Shown here: positions 18,578 to 29,756 of the stretch, piece after piece | How the letters are laid out: the number at the start of each line of letters is the position of its first letter | Numbering within the stretch: the first letter of the stretch is position 1 | Assembly: GCA_030248195.1 (NCBI GenBank) | Contig: JASAND010020783.1 | Location: 50,010-114,009, forward strand | Direction of reading: 5' to 3' | DNA from: Trissonchulus latispiculum | Lineage: Eukaryota; Nematoda; Enoplea; Enoplida; Ironidae | Length of the DNA: 64,000 bases | Notes under the pieces: model-generated | Told to the model about the DNA's origin: nothing | What the model saw: the letters and a program-made list of their open reading frames with translations, nothing else | Database searches by the model: none | Position numbers and translations under genes: made by a program

Positions 18578-21100
18578 ATGTGGGCTTGGACCAGAGATAT
18601 TGCTTATCTGGCAGATAAGTTATACCTAGACTTGTCTGTGCAGTTTCGTTTCAGAAAACTGCTTTTCCGGGAAAGTACCCAATTTATTCTGAGAACTGCA
18701 CTGCTGATTTTGCTGTCCATATTTGGTTCCGGGTTGCTGTATGTTTTGGAGAGAAGCCCAGAGTTGCCCCCGGGTTATGTGGTAAACAACTCGGTTACTA
18801 ACCGACTTTGTTTGGGTAAAATATCCTATCTAGGCACGCTGGGCTTCATAAACTCTATCAGTACAACGATTGGTATAAGCTTTTGTTGCAGGTTTTGTTT
18901 ATTTTAATACAATATAATATGTTTACCATATAGTTATCATGACATAAATTCAGCATAAATAGTGACAATGAATATTTAGCTGCAATCATACATTAACACG
19001 GGGTCCGATTTATGTATAAGTGTATAACCGTGAAAAATTCCAAAAGTTTAAGGGGGGTCTGCCCCGAAATCAGCAAAAATAGCGAATGTTTAACGTTTTG
19101 ATCGAAAATTAGTAAACATGACAATTTAAGCGATTTTTACCAATTTTTTTGAAATCATCGCTAAAATTTGCTAAAAAATAACCAAAATGACCTGTAAAAA
19201 ATCTTTGAGGGGTATACTCTTTTTTCCTTCTGGACGAGAGGGTCTGCCCTTCTTTCCTTTTCGCAGAGGAGGGTCTACCCGTTTTTGTCGGTCTGGGGGA
19301 TCTGCACAACCATTCCCCCACGTTATCCTATGGCTGCAACTAAACATCAAGACTGAATGATTAAGATTAAAAAATGGATGGAAGGTAGGGATCAACACAT
19401 CGACAATCAGATCCATAGGCTGACATCGAAACCACTCAGCCAGCACTAAGTGGTCTGGTCATCAATCTTTCGAATTTCATGCGAATTGTCGGAACATGTA
19501 ACATTATGCCAGGTACCTAGCAGAGTTATTCATAAAATAGGTCCATAATTGTTGATGAGTTTCAATTTCAGTTTCAGTGTCTGTAACCAAATCACCGTTC
19601 AGTTCTGGTATATTTTTCCTGCAACCGCTGTACTGTTTTCAGGCTTCGGCAACGTCTATCCCTGCACATTCTGGGGTCGAGCCCTCTGCGCTCTCTACGC
19701 CCTCATTTCGGTTCCGGTTAGCATTGCGGTTTTGGAAAAGGTTGGCTACATTCTGGCCAAATATCTGGGTTACCTTCGTTATCGGTTTCAGCTTTTGCGG
19801 CGACGCCTCAGCCGACGACCGCAACGGAAAATCACGAAAATCTTGAGAATTTCCGAAGCCGAATCGGAACTGAACTCCATCGTACCACCCAGCTGGGGAA
19901 TCGCTATGGCACTGGGATGGGTCCTGATTATTTCGGCATATTTTTCGGAAACGGAAAACTGGGAATTCACAGAATCCCTCTATTTTTCCGTCATCGCCCT
20001 AACGACGGTGGGTTTGGGAGAGCTGGCGCCACGGCAAAACCACCTGTCAATTCCCCACTACATTTTTCTATTCATCGGATTGGCTGTGATTTCGACGAAT
20101 TTTCAAATCCTCCGAGACAATGTGAACCACATTATCTTTAAGATACAGCGAGAGCTGGTAGACAGATACAAGCGGAAACTTCTGGGTAATTTGTGACAGT
20201 GACAGACTTAGTTCATTAGCAGGAGGAAGGAGCCGTGTATTGTTCTAATGATGGCAGAGTTATGTTTGTCACAATAGTATTGCATTTTCTTATATAATTT
20301 GTTTAAAAATAAATTAAACAAAAGTTTTATAAAAGCTCCACCCGTCACAGTGAATCAAACGAATTCGCCACAATTTTAATGCATTGAAGTTTACACGAAC
20401 ACACCACACTGCTTGCGATTTCGTGTTTTATCTGTCTACCAGTTTGAACAGTACTTCCAAGTCCTTAGCATGGAAAGCTCCTTTCTGATCACACTCACTG
20501 AATGGCATCAGGCTATACTTTGTGTCATACTCTTATGTATTATGTACTCTTGTTGCAGCTGACGTCGAGAGAGCATTCCAGTCCAGGAATTCGCACACCT
20601 GTGCCATCGATAGCGATCTAAGTCAACCGCCTGCGGAATACAACGAAAATTCCATGGAAAATCTGCAAAGCTACCTCGGTGATCGATACGGCGCCATGGC
20701 AGCTTTCATACCGAAGGGACAGTTGGAACAGCTGACCACACTTTATGGATCAATAAATCGGTTTCAAAACCAATCGATACAGGCAACCTCTGAACAGAAA
20801 GAGATCGAGACTCAAACCGAACCGATAGCACAGATGGACGCATCGGTGCAGTTAACTCAAACAGCTGTTATTACCGAAGACTCCGTAAACGAATCGAAAA
20901 CAGCGACTGAGACTTGCACCACTGCTACCCAAACTCATATAACAAATCGTGATTTCCATTGGGTTTATGGTGGACCCAAGTTTAACAAGATGAAATCAAA
21001 AACTCGACATGGAAGAAATCTAGGCATGAAACTGCGAAAGCGAAAAACTGGATCGGCCGGGATAGTCAACATTTTCGGATTGCCGCCTTGGAAGTATTAG
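18578..21100 (+). CDS. Two-pore-domain potassium channel A (459 aa)
   Basis: Exons 18578-18872, 19643-20185 and 20559-21100; both introns are phase 1. Topology is that of a K2P leak channel: M1 about residues 36-57; a short extracellular cap with an N-glycosylation site at Asn70; first pore filter TTIGFGN about 96-102; M2 about 112-135; M3 about 184-200; second filter TTVGLGE 219-225; M4 about 237-256. Two such subunits dimerise to form a potassium-selective pore in the plasma membrane that sets resting potential. Intron 1 splits the first-filter Gly99 codon. The second filter is GLG, as in TWIK-type subunits. The cytosolic tail contains LQSYLGDRYGAMAAFI, shared with channel B. The start agrees with the paralogue's start. 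Intron 2 holds an in-frame stop (20194-20196) and an AATAAA near 20309, so a short form ending just after M4 is possible. Confidence 0.92.
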
Positions 21101-21990
21101 GCCTAGGGCTGGAGTCTACTACACTAATGACTAGAAGATAAACTCTAAATCGATGATTTAGCTACATAGACATAAAATGGATTGTAGTTTTTTCCACAAA
21201 CAATTCGTAATTTTAATTTGGTAACAACTAAATGTAGCGTCCATTATTTACAATTTCTTATTATTTATTTGTTGCTGTTGTTGGCCCCATCTACCTCGAG
21301 ATTGGTGTAGGGGTGGGGTGAAGTGCTCCCGCACAATGTGGACTCGATCACTCCGACGAGGTAGGCAGTTACTCCATACAGTGATGGCAAAATGGCCAAA
21401 AGTGAAACGTGACTGAATTTGCCCAACATAGAGATCATTTCTATCATCATCTGATTGAGTAGATAAAAAGTTGCCGAGACCACGAAATGTGCAAAATTTG
21501 AGTTGCATGGCAGCAGGGTCGAGTATGAAAAAGACCGGTCAGAATGAGCCAAAAAGTGTATCGTTTGACCAAATCTAAACTATACTGGAACAAATTGTAA
21601 TAGGGTTAAATCATGAAAATGTTCGAAAATGGAGTTTTGCATTCTACCTACAAATGACAGCAACACCCAATCATTCAGGTTGTGTGGCTTTGTCGTTAAC
21701 TATGTATGTAGAAGCTAATCCTCTAATAATAAGGTATTTCTGCGTTTTTGTTCTTTAAAAACGCTTTCCGCCGCAAAACGCTGCAAAACGCTTGCCGCGA
21801 GGTAACGGTTTGGCTTTGAATTAAACCAGAGACACTTTGACCGCAGCTGACGCAACGTACCGGACCAGACCTGACTGCTAAAGTTTTCTGATTTGATTTG
21901 ATTTACTAAAAGAAAGCAATTGGTAATTTCTATCAATAACGATCTTTTTAGGTTGCGGCTATTGTCATGAGCCTGTCATTTAGGCGGATT
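21101..21990. other. 3' flank of K2P channel A, no gene
   Basis: Overlapping minus-strand frames at 21248-21552 have no motif. Nothing recognised before the truncated Gypsy element. Confidence 0.3.
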
Positions 21991-22066
21991 GCTATACTAT
22001 AACAGAAAGTTCAGCCATCTGCGACTAATTTGGCTAATTTGCGTCAATGCAACGAGTTTTTTGAAG

Positions 22067-23998
22067 TCAGGAAAGGCAGTATATTTTCTGTATTTCAAAA
22101 CATAATGAAACATAAGCATCGGAAGTTGGGGCTGTAGACATTGGATCCATGATATCAATGCCGATCTTCTGCCAAGCGTAGTCCACCTGAGGAATTGGTT
22201 GAATCGGAGGCTGTATTGGATGGACTTTATCGCTGGCATTACAGTGCACACAATACTTTACTAAATTCTCCACATCCTTGTCCAGGTTAGGCCACCAGAA
22301 TAGCTCACGAACGATTTGCTTTGTTTTAGAAATGCCGTTGTGACCTTCGTGAGCCAAATTAAGCACTTTTGCTCGTAGGTTTTCAGGAATAACCAGTCGA
22401 TTGTTGTCTCTGTATATGCAGTCATCTTGTACATAGAAAGATTCTTTCAACATGAAGAAGATTTTGGCATCATCATTTTGTTTCTTTGCCGGCCATCCCT
22501 TCAAAATGTATTCTTTGACTCGGCGCAGTAAGGGATCCTTGTCAGTTTCTTCTTTCACTTCGGTTCTCTGGACGATAGGATTAGTTATTTGCGATACCAC
22601 GATGTCATCATCTCGGAATCCAGAAGGATTTGGTAATGGTAATCTTGATAGGCAGTCCGCTATCGTATTCATATATCCGGGTTTATGAATGAGCTTGAAA
22701 TCGTATGCCAACAGTCGTGCATACCATCTGCTGATTCTAGCGGGCTTGTGGCCAGTTCCACTGGTATTGAGAAGAACTGTCAGAGCCTGATGGTCGGTGT
22801 ATAATTTGAATGGTCGACCCCACAAGTAGGTATGCCAATGTTCTAGTGCCCAAACACAGGCATAGGCTTCTTTTTCTGTCACTGAAAACTTTCTTTCACG
22901 GTCATTCAAGGCACAAGAGGCGAAGGCAATTATCTTTTCAGATCCGTTTTGTATTTGGGTCAACATAGCGCCAAGACCGTAAGCTGAAGCATCCGTGGTA
23001 ACGGCAGTTTCAGCAGCTGGGTCAAAATACCCAAGTCGTGGAGATTGCTTTATTTGCTGTTTAATGGCATGGAAAGCAGATTTTTCTGTGTCTGTCCATA
23101 CAAATTTGGCATCTTTTCTGGTCAGTGCTCGTAGGGGTTCTGAAAGAGATGCAAAGTTTGGCACGAACTTTAGGTAATAGGCACTGAGGCCAAGAAAAGA
23201 TCTTACATTTTCTATCGATCCTGGTTCTGGAGCCTCCAACACCGCTTTCAGGTTCTTGTTGTTTGGTTCAATGCCGTCAGCTGATAAGGTATGGCCCAAG
23301 GCTTCGATCTTGGTGGCTCCAATTATCACTTTTTCAATTTCCAAACGGACGTCACGGTTTTCAAGGCGTTTCAGAGCTGCAAACAATATTTGATCATGTT
23401 CTTCTTTTGTCCGGCCAGATATCAAAATATCGTCTTGGTAAACAGCACAATTCGGTATTCCAGCCAGGATAATCTGCATCATGCGCTGGAATGCGGCAGC
23501 GGAGTTTTTCTTCCCCTTGGTAATCTCTTGTATTGATAAACTCCCTCTTCAGTAATAAAGGCAGTAGTGGTCTGCTTGATTCGTCAAGTTCCATTTGAAA
23601 ATATGCCTTTTTGAGATCCAGTTTGGAAAAATATTTACCACCACGAAGAGTTTCAAAAGTTTCACTGATGCTAGGTAGTGGGAATTTATCTGGTAGTATA
23701 GCATCATTCAGTGGTCTCAAGTCGCAGCATATCCTAACCTTGCCATTAGGTTTGAGAACAGTTACCATACGGTGAACCCATTCAGCGGTTTCTGTTTTCT
23801 CAATAATGCCATCCTCTTCAAGTTGTATTAATTCTGCGGCCACTTTATCTTTAAGAGAATACGGGACTCTCTTCAGTTTCTGTATCACAGGAGTTACCCC
23901 TTCTTTAATGTTAATGCGATGTTTGAAACCTTTGATTTTGCCCAAACGGTCAGAAAAGAGGATAGGAAACATTTCCTTCAGGTGTTTAGGTTCTAGGG
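22067..23998 (-). pseudogene. pol: Gypsy pol remnant (RT, RNase H, partial integrase)
   Basis: Reverse-transcriptase fingers and palm occupy about 23998-23520, continuing in another frame from 23482 with the active-site motif YQDD near 23415. RNase H follows with TDAS near 23000. An integrase zinc-binding HHCC module lies at about 22340-22240 and the start of the catalytic core at about 22150. At least two frameshifts disrupt the frame between about 23570 and 23500. The integrase core is cut off soon after its first conserved Asp region. Gag and protease are absent. The copy cannot encode a working polyprotein. Only its identity as Ty3/Gypsy pol is claimed. Confidence 0.88.
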
Positions 23999-24051
23999 TG
24001 CTAATCCATTGGGGTTTCCCCGCGTGGGTTCGAATCCCACCCTCGTCGCCA
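23999..24051 (+). repeat. Complete 3' half of tRNA-Ser(GCT) with CCA, acting as extended primer-binding site
   Basis: On the plus strand this reads as tRNA-Ser from the anticodon loop (T33, then GCT) through the variable arm, the T arm (GTGGGTTCGAATCCCAC) and the acceptor strand to a non-templated-type CCA at 24049-24051. On the element strand it is therefore a primer-binding site beginning TGGCGACGAGGG, but about 53 nt long instead of the usual 18 or fewer. No 5' half of the tRNA is present, so it is not a tRNA gene. Confidence 0.8.
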
Positions 24052-24054
24052 GAT

Positions 24055-24171
24055 TGTTGTAGCTCTTAGTAACTACTGAGCTATACTTAACTCTAACATG
24101 TATATATAATGACGGAACGGAACTAACTAAAAGATATTAAATTTCAAATCTCATTTTCAACAGTTACAACA
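24055..24171 (-). repeat. Gypsy LTR (117 bp)
   Basis: Starts TGTTGTAACTG and ends GCTACAACA in element orientation, giving TG...CA ends and a 7-bp terminal inverted repeat. It is followed by ATC and then the TGG of the primer-binding site. No second LTR copy was found in the window. Confidence 0.75.
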
Positions 24172-24181
24172 GTCTTCCTGG

Positions 24182-24643
24182 TAGAGATGAACATTTCGGC
24201 CCGTCGGCCCGGCCCGGCCTGCGGGCCGGACCGGGCCGGGCCGACATCCATTTGTTAGCGGGCCGGGCCGGGCCGGGGCCGACAAAATTTTATAACTGCG
24301 GGCCGGCGCGGGCCGAAACGGGCCGGATCGACTGTAGCAAATGTTCTAAAATCGCTAAAATTAGCTAAATATCTACTCATTCTGGCTATTTTACAGCAAA
24401 ATTTATCATTTTGTAGCATAATTTATCGTTTCCGTATTGCATTTGAGCCTTTGAAATAATATTGTTAGTAAAATTTTGGAAATTTTCTTTTGGCGGGCCG
24501 GGCCGGGCCGAATCTTGGAGCGGGCCGAGCCGGGCCGGGCCGAAAAAATTTTGCCTGCGGGCCGGGCCTGGCCGGGCCGAGCAAGATTTTGGAGCGGGCC
24601 GGGCCGGGCCGGGCCGAAAAAATCCGGCCCGTGCTCATCTCTA
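24182..24643. mobile_element. hAT-like element with GGCCC pentamer arrays, copy 1
   Basis: Terminal inverted repeats TAGAGATGA/TCATCTCTA with a perfect 8-bp target duplication CTTCCTGG (24174-24181 and 24644-24651). The inside of each end is a (GGCCC)n or (GGGCC)n array in opposite orientation, around an AT-rich centre of about 150 bp. The 8-bp duplication and the terminal sequence point to the hAT superfamily. Non-autonomous; the frames over 24462-24709 are translations of the pentamer repeat. Confidence 0.85.
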
Positions 24644-24842
24644 CTTCCTGGTGCTGCCGTTGAACTATTACTTTTTGCAGGTTACATAATTACAAACTCA
24701 AACTGTTGACGTCCGCAGATGGAAATTTTGGTGATTACAACATTGTTACAGGAGAAGCTACGGAATGTTTAAAAGACATATTACAAGGAAAAATTAATGT
24801 AACGTTCAACATGCAATTAATGCAACTAATGCGACGATATGG

Positions 24843-25075
24843 GAGTTCAGCTGATGGTGTAGTAGGTTAGCACGTCTGTCCTGGGATCAGAAGGGCCGTG
24901 ATTTGAACCCCGACTGTGACAATTCTTCACTTTCAATGGTGAGTGAAAAGCTGAACCTCCCTATTCCCTTCTCTCTTCTAGGTTTTTTCGTGGGTACAAG
25001 GGTGCCTGACTCCCGTTCGGGCTTGTCCTTGGTTTCTTCTTGGTCCACTAGCCCAGGTAGATGCGCTACATGCGG
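24843..25075 (+). mobile_element. tRNA-derived SINE, family S1, copy 2
   Basis: Collinear with the minus-strand copy at 4706-4966: TTCAGCTGATG, tRNA-like head with degenerate A and B boxes, then CAATGGTGAGTGAAAAGCTG, the CTTCTCTCTTCTAGG block and the shared end GCGCTACATG. Its acceptor stem is more decayed than in copy 1. Confidence 0.7.
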
Positions 25076-25600
25076 CGAGGCTGCCTCAGGACTGGATTGG
25101 ACTCCTGTCTCCGGTCCCCCAGTGCTTTAAGCATCATTTTGTCAAAAGGTGTTCTGGGCCCTGTAAGAATTATTCACTGTAAAGTTATTTGAGTATTCGT
25201 TATTTTCTGATGGTTTCTTGAAATAATCCTCGGTGTTACTTAACTTCTGCCCTTTTCTTGGTAGCCGGCAAGGGTTATCTGACGAGCAGTTTAGGATTTG
25301 CTGAACTCTCAGATCCTCCAATCCTTCATTTTATTTCAGATTAATTTATTCTTATCTCTACAATAGGATATATAAAAGTAATAATAATAAAAAATAAAGG
25401 GTTTGAAAAGTTTTTATTTCCGCTCCATGCTTTCCCCGGCCCTGCTGCTCAGAGTTTACAAACTCTTCAAATTAAAGATATCGCTTGTCTTTGTCTTTTC
25501 TGTCAACTTTTAACTGTTATCTTCTATCAACTTCTTTCCATCTACCCAGATAAAGTAGAGAGCCAATTTCCCTCCATTTAAATCGAAAACGTTCCAATCG
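25076..25600. other. 3' flank between the SINE and K2P channel B
   Basis: No gene seen. Possible polyadenylation-type AT-rich sequence for channel B lies just below 25600 on the minus strand. Confidence 0.25.
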
Positions 25601-28600
25601 CTATATTCCGGAAAAGGATCGTTTCCAGGGTATCGAACCGATTTCTGGTGGCGGTTCTCGGACAGGCCGAATGTGGGCCCCACCATAGGATAGAATGGAT
25701 CCGGTGTAGACTTGCACCTCCTTCTCTTCAAAGGTTGGCACCTCTGGGGGGTCTGTTTGACACTTAACCGACTTGGTTTTTTTCGGGGGCGGCTTTTCTA
25801 TAACCTTCACGACAGATGCCTGCAGTTCACAGCTGCACGATTTGTCTTCCTGTGCCAGTTCCACCTGGGTTCCGCTCTCATCGGTTTCAGCCACGGCTTG
25901 AATTCGTTTCTGAGCTTTACCGGCAACCGTAGAGTACATATTGGACAACTGTGCCATGTCCTTTTTGGATATAAAGGAGGCCAATGTCCCGTACTTTTTG
26001 GCCAGATACTTCTCCATGTCCTTTAAGTTGGCCTGCCCGTCGGCAGCATGCTCTCCACCCTCCTCCCAAGCCGTGTCTGCTGGATCTGAAACAGAAATCC
26101 AAAATCGAAGCCACATGCTCACATTAGGAGAGCAAACTACCCTAGAGAAAACACACTTTTTGTTTTATTTAAGCTTGTTTTGCACCCACCAAGGTGCATA
26201 TTAATGCACTTTTCAGTCGATGTAAAGACGTACTTCTTGAATGCGCCATCCTCCGCGCAATCCCGCTTTAAAAATTCGACGTCTCCGTTCAGGCTAGTTT
26301 TTGTCATTTTCCGACAGTTAGATAGTAGCAGCATGGTTATGATTACGTTCTTGTTGTGCTCTACATTTTTACTTTTTAAAATTATCATTTTGATATCGTG
26401 TGATATTACCAATTTTTCTCTTTTGGCATCCAAAACTTGTCATTTTTAAGGAAATCAGCAAATAATCAACTGTTTCTAGAGCTATACAAACCGTATGATT
26501 AAACTAAGTGTGTCAATTTTAAGGACTCACAAATGCCAAATATCTTAGCCATTGTCATCTTCCCTCCAACTGCTATCTCATATTAAAGAAGAAAGAAAGT
26601 TGCACACCACCAGGCGCCCGAAAAATCGGGCATCCGGTGGGACTCGAATCCACGGTCTCCTGCTTAACGCGCAGACGCTCTAACCAACTGGGCCACGGGT
26701 GCTTCAGTGGAATGAGCTTAATCCGGAATTCGAATCCAATGTGTGCAACTTCCAACGCACAAGTGCATTGCACACTGCAAGTGGAGCGAGACAACTCTCA
26801 AGCCTCCCACCGCAATGTACACGAACCCAATTAAAGAAGAAAGAAAGTTACACACCACCAGGCGCCCGAAAAAATCGGGCATCCGGTGGGACTCGAACCC
26901 ACGGTCTCCTGCTTAACGCACAGACGCTATAACCAACTGAGCCACGGGTACTTCAGTGCTTGTGTAAAAGAGGGTCCCCAGGTATTTGATAGAGGTGTCG
27001 AATGATATAATAAATGTCTCTAGGAATAATTTTCTTCAGTCGGCAAAAAATCTGAAAAATTGCACTGTTTCAAAAATCCATTAATTTTCATTGTATTCAT
27101 TTGAAAGAGAAAATGTAAAGCTCCATTTTAGTATAAAGACAGCTTCTTAGCCAAAGTAATGGATAAGTAATCATGGCTCAAAGCTGTTGTCTCCAAAAGG
27201 AATCACCACCTTAAAATCACAGATCACTAGAACAATGCCCTTGTTTGTGATTTTGCTAAAGTTAGAGTATGACAGCAAGCAAACTGTATTGTACTATAAA
27301 CGTGACAGATACGCGGCACGCTAACGGATGACCCACCCCCTCCCCCACAAATTGGGCGCGAATGAATTAAACAAATTCGCCAGCTATGCTTGTGTTCTAA
27401 AGCTCGTCTCATGTCACATTGTCATAATCTACTGGAAATGCATATGGGCAAAAAATGTTTTAACAATTCAGTTGAGTGGATGCTACATCTTCGGCTAAGG
27501 GCAGTTGTGTTTTATTATTTCCCGTCTTCTAAACGACTTAGAAATAATTCAAAAGGGCCTAGTGAAATGGACAGTAGCGATTTGTATCGCTTATACTCAA
27601 CATACGTACTTTGGTTTGGTATAGATTTTATGTTTGCGTCTAGTACAATTTGGAAGTAAACATTGTCTACCGGTGTGGTTTAATCCTGGAAAAAGTAGTG
27701 TTTCCTCATATCTATCAATGACAATTTTAATCTTTGAACTAGGTGTACTTGTGGGATTGGGTGCCAACCATACCTGGCGCTCCCTCCCGCCAGATTGCGG
27801 TTTAAATTAAATTTCTTTTAAATTAATTTTAAATTTAAATTAAATTTCTGGTTTTTTGTCCGACAAACCCTGGAAACGTACGGTTTTTCGGCTTCTTTCG
27901 GCAGACAGTTCGCATCAAAGCCTCTACTAAAAGTTAGCCTCATCCACATGTCTAGTAGTGGTTACCAGACATGTGCATGAGGCGAAACTTTGGAGAGAGA
28001 AGCAGCTGAAGGCCGGCGAAAACCGGATTTTTCTGCTTTTCGCCAAAAAACCCTTTAAAATTTGGATTCCTGGGGGAGGGGATGAGCGGACCCTCTGGGA
28101 GGTGAGCTCCAGGTCTTGGTGGGGGGATGGGGTAAAACATGAATGGTGGGTACTCGTGGAATGCAAATATAATTATATTCCCAAATACACTTACTCATCA
28201 ACTGCTGCTTATATTCTTCAATAATTTCTTGCTGCACATTAAATATCAGATTATCTATGTGATCTCGGAGTATCGTTATGTTGGTCGAGATAATGGCAAG
28301 TCCAACAAAAAAGAAACAGTAATGTATAATGGAAAGGTAGTCTCGTTGCGGTATAAAATCGCCCAGTCCTACGGTAGTCAGCGTCACAAAAGTGAAGTAT
28401 ATGGAATTTTGCATAGCCCAGTTTTCTGTCAGACAAAAGAACAGCGCCGTTGCCAGTGACCACAGCATGGCCAACATTAGTCCTAGGGTAAAAGGTACGG
28501 TTGCATTTTCATCATCATCATCATCACCATCACTACTGCTGGAAACAGCAGATGAGTCACTTGTTGTGGACTTGTGTCCATCCCTACTGGAAGCCCCCGA

Positions 28601-29756
28601 CGGAATCGATTTAGATTCAGCGCTGGCTTTCAGTTTCCTTCTGGCAGCTGCCTGCTGTCGAACCCAGACTGCTTGGCGCCAGATCCATCGTAGCATGGTT
28701 ACCACTATGCCGCCGACTTTGTCCAGCACTACGATGTTGATGGGAATAGCCAGAAATATGTAGACCACGCACAGTAACCGTCCCCAGATTGTGCAAGGAT
28801 AGACATTGCCGTATCCTAAAACAGGTCAAAAAATGCAGCTTAAGAACTGGGTGGTCCTTTTGAAAGAAATAAACTTGCTCAGAGTTGGAACTTAACAAAG
28901 CTTAATTTTTTGAATGGGGTGATTTCACGCAGACTCGTTATTCAGTCCTGATTACAAATTGTACAGGTAAAATGAACAGTGTTTCAACAGGGGATTTCGC
29001 AGATAGTGCAGTAAATTTTATGGTATTGTAACAATTCGGAGAAAAAGCAAAATGGTCAGAAATCTAAAGGTAGGTTTTGCTGCAGGCTATTGTGTAAAAT
29101 GGTTAATTATATTCGAATTTGCAAACACCCAGAGTCGCCATTGTAATATCAAAGTTAGTAGCATAAACCTCTTGAACTGGCACGTTAAACGCAAAGCACT
29201 AAACTTTATCCTTGCGCTCTGATTCTTTAACGCTCTGGGTTTTGAAAACAGTTTTGGTCAGCTTGGTTTCTATTTTTTATTGTCTTTGTTTCTATACTCT
29301 CAGAGAGAAGAACCACCGAATCCTAAAATAAATTACTACATGTTACGAGATAAAATTATATTATGTTACAGTCAATTAACTAATATAATCTACTCTACAC
29401 CACTTCAGTGTCGTTCCAAAAATGTAACTGATATCCAATTAAATTAATTCAGTACCTATGGTAGTGCTGAGAGAGTTTACGAAACCGAGTATCGACCAAT
29501 AGCTCTGTTTTCCGAGACAGAACTTTCCACCATCTAATCTGCCTAGCATATTAGCAGTGTCCGGTTCTATTTGTCGTTCAAGCACATATAATATACCCGT
29601 CATCGTAAATGAGCATAACATTAGCAACGTAGTTGGTAGCAGAAACCTAACTGGCTTTTTGGCAAAGAAACGTTGTAGTCGTCCACCAAAGTGGGCACTG
29701 ACATTGAAATAAAGTTTATGGGCAATTGTGGCAATCGATCTTGCAATTGACAGCAT
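25601..29756 (-). CDS. Two-pore-domain potassium channel B (468 aa)
   Basis: Minus-strand exons 29456-29756, 28195-28815 and 25601-26085, introns phase 1 at the same places as in channel A. M1 about residues 37-59; first filter TTIGYGN about 98-104, with the intron inside the Gly101 codon; M2 about 113-135; second filter TTVGLGD 247-253; M4 about 266-282. The M2-M3 loop holds an insert of Ser and Asp residues (about 186-203) encoded by a TCATCATCATC-type tract and absent from channel A. The tail has MEKYLAKKYGTLASFI, matching the channel A tail, and ends FSGI. Function as for channel A: potassium leak in the plasma membrane. The two genes are clear paralogues in tail-to-tail orientation, about 4.5 kb apart. 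Intron 2 (26086-28194) contains a TTAA element and two SINE units. Confidence 0.92.
26190..27212. mobile_element. TTAA-type element, family T, copy 2, in K2P-B intron 2
   Basis: Matches the element at 2862-3851 through shared blocks (AAAACTTGTCATTTTT, a TTCGA/GAGA block, CATGGTTATGA-like sequence) and ends GGAATCACCACCTTAA at about 27198-27213. Its left end is degenerate. It carries two internal SINE units at 26586-26950. Confidence 0.6.
26586..26955 (-). mobile_element. Tandem tRNA-derived SINE units, family S2
   Basis: Two units about 249 bp apart each contain, on the minus strand, a tRNA-like head (heads at about 26950-26883 and 26702-26635). The heads have a well-paired anticodon stem (TCTGC/GCAGG) and, by position, a GTT anticodon, then a short GCCCGA...TCGGGC hairpin and a CTTTCTTTCTTC tract. 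The invariant T33 is C in both and the acceptor stem has one mismatch, so they are retroposon heads rather than functional tRNA-Asn genes. They lie inside the family T element. Confidence 0.65.
27216..28194. other. Remaining part of K2P-B intron 2
   Basis: Contains a CATGTGCATGAGG...AACCGGATTTT...GGATTC block (about 27930-28140) that is similar to about 48680-48890, so it is a dispersed repeat, and short AAATTTAAATTT-type tracts near 27820. No exon seen. Confidence 0.4.
28816..29455. other. K2P-B intron 1
   Basis: Intron splitting the first selectivity-filter glycine codon. AT-rich, no recognised element. Confidence 0.6.

Larger units (their letters stand above)
21997..24171 (-). mobile_element. 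Truncated Ty3/Gypsy retrotransposon with 5' LTR, tRNA half and partial pol
   Basis: Minus strand, from its 5' end: a 117-bp LTR (24055-24171) bounded by TGTTGTA and TACAACA; a 3-nt spacer; a stretch matching the complement of a tRNA-Ser(GCT) 3' half (23999-24051); then, with no gag or protease, the reverse transcriptase, RNase H and the start of integrase. The 3' end of pol and the 3' LTR are missing. Three bases upstream of the LTR (on the plus strand, at 24174) begins the target duplication of the element at 24182-24643. Inserted between the two K2P genes. Confidence 0.8.

Noticed and set aside
23999..24051. A tRNA-Ser gene
   Set aside because: The 5' half is missing and the CCA end is present in the DNA, which does not fit a nuclear tRNA gene.
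28251..28463. Alternative minus-strand frame overlapping K2P-B exon 2
   Set aside because: Shadow of the K2P reading frame.
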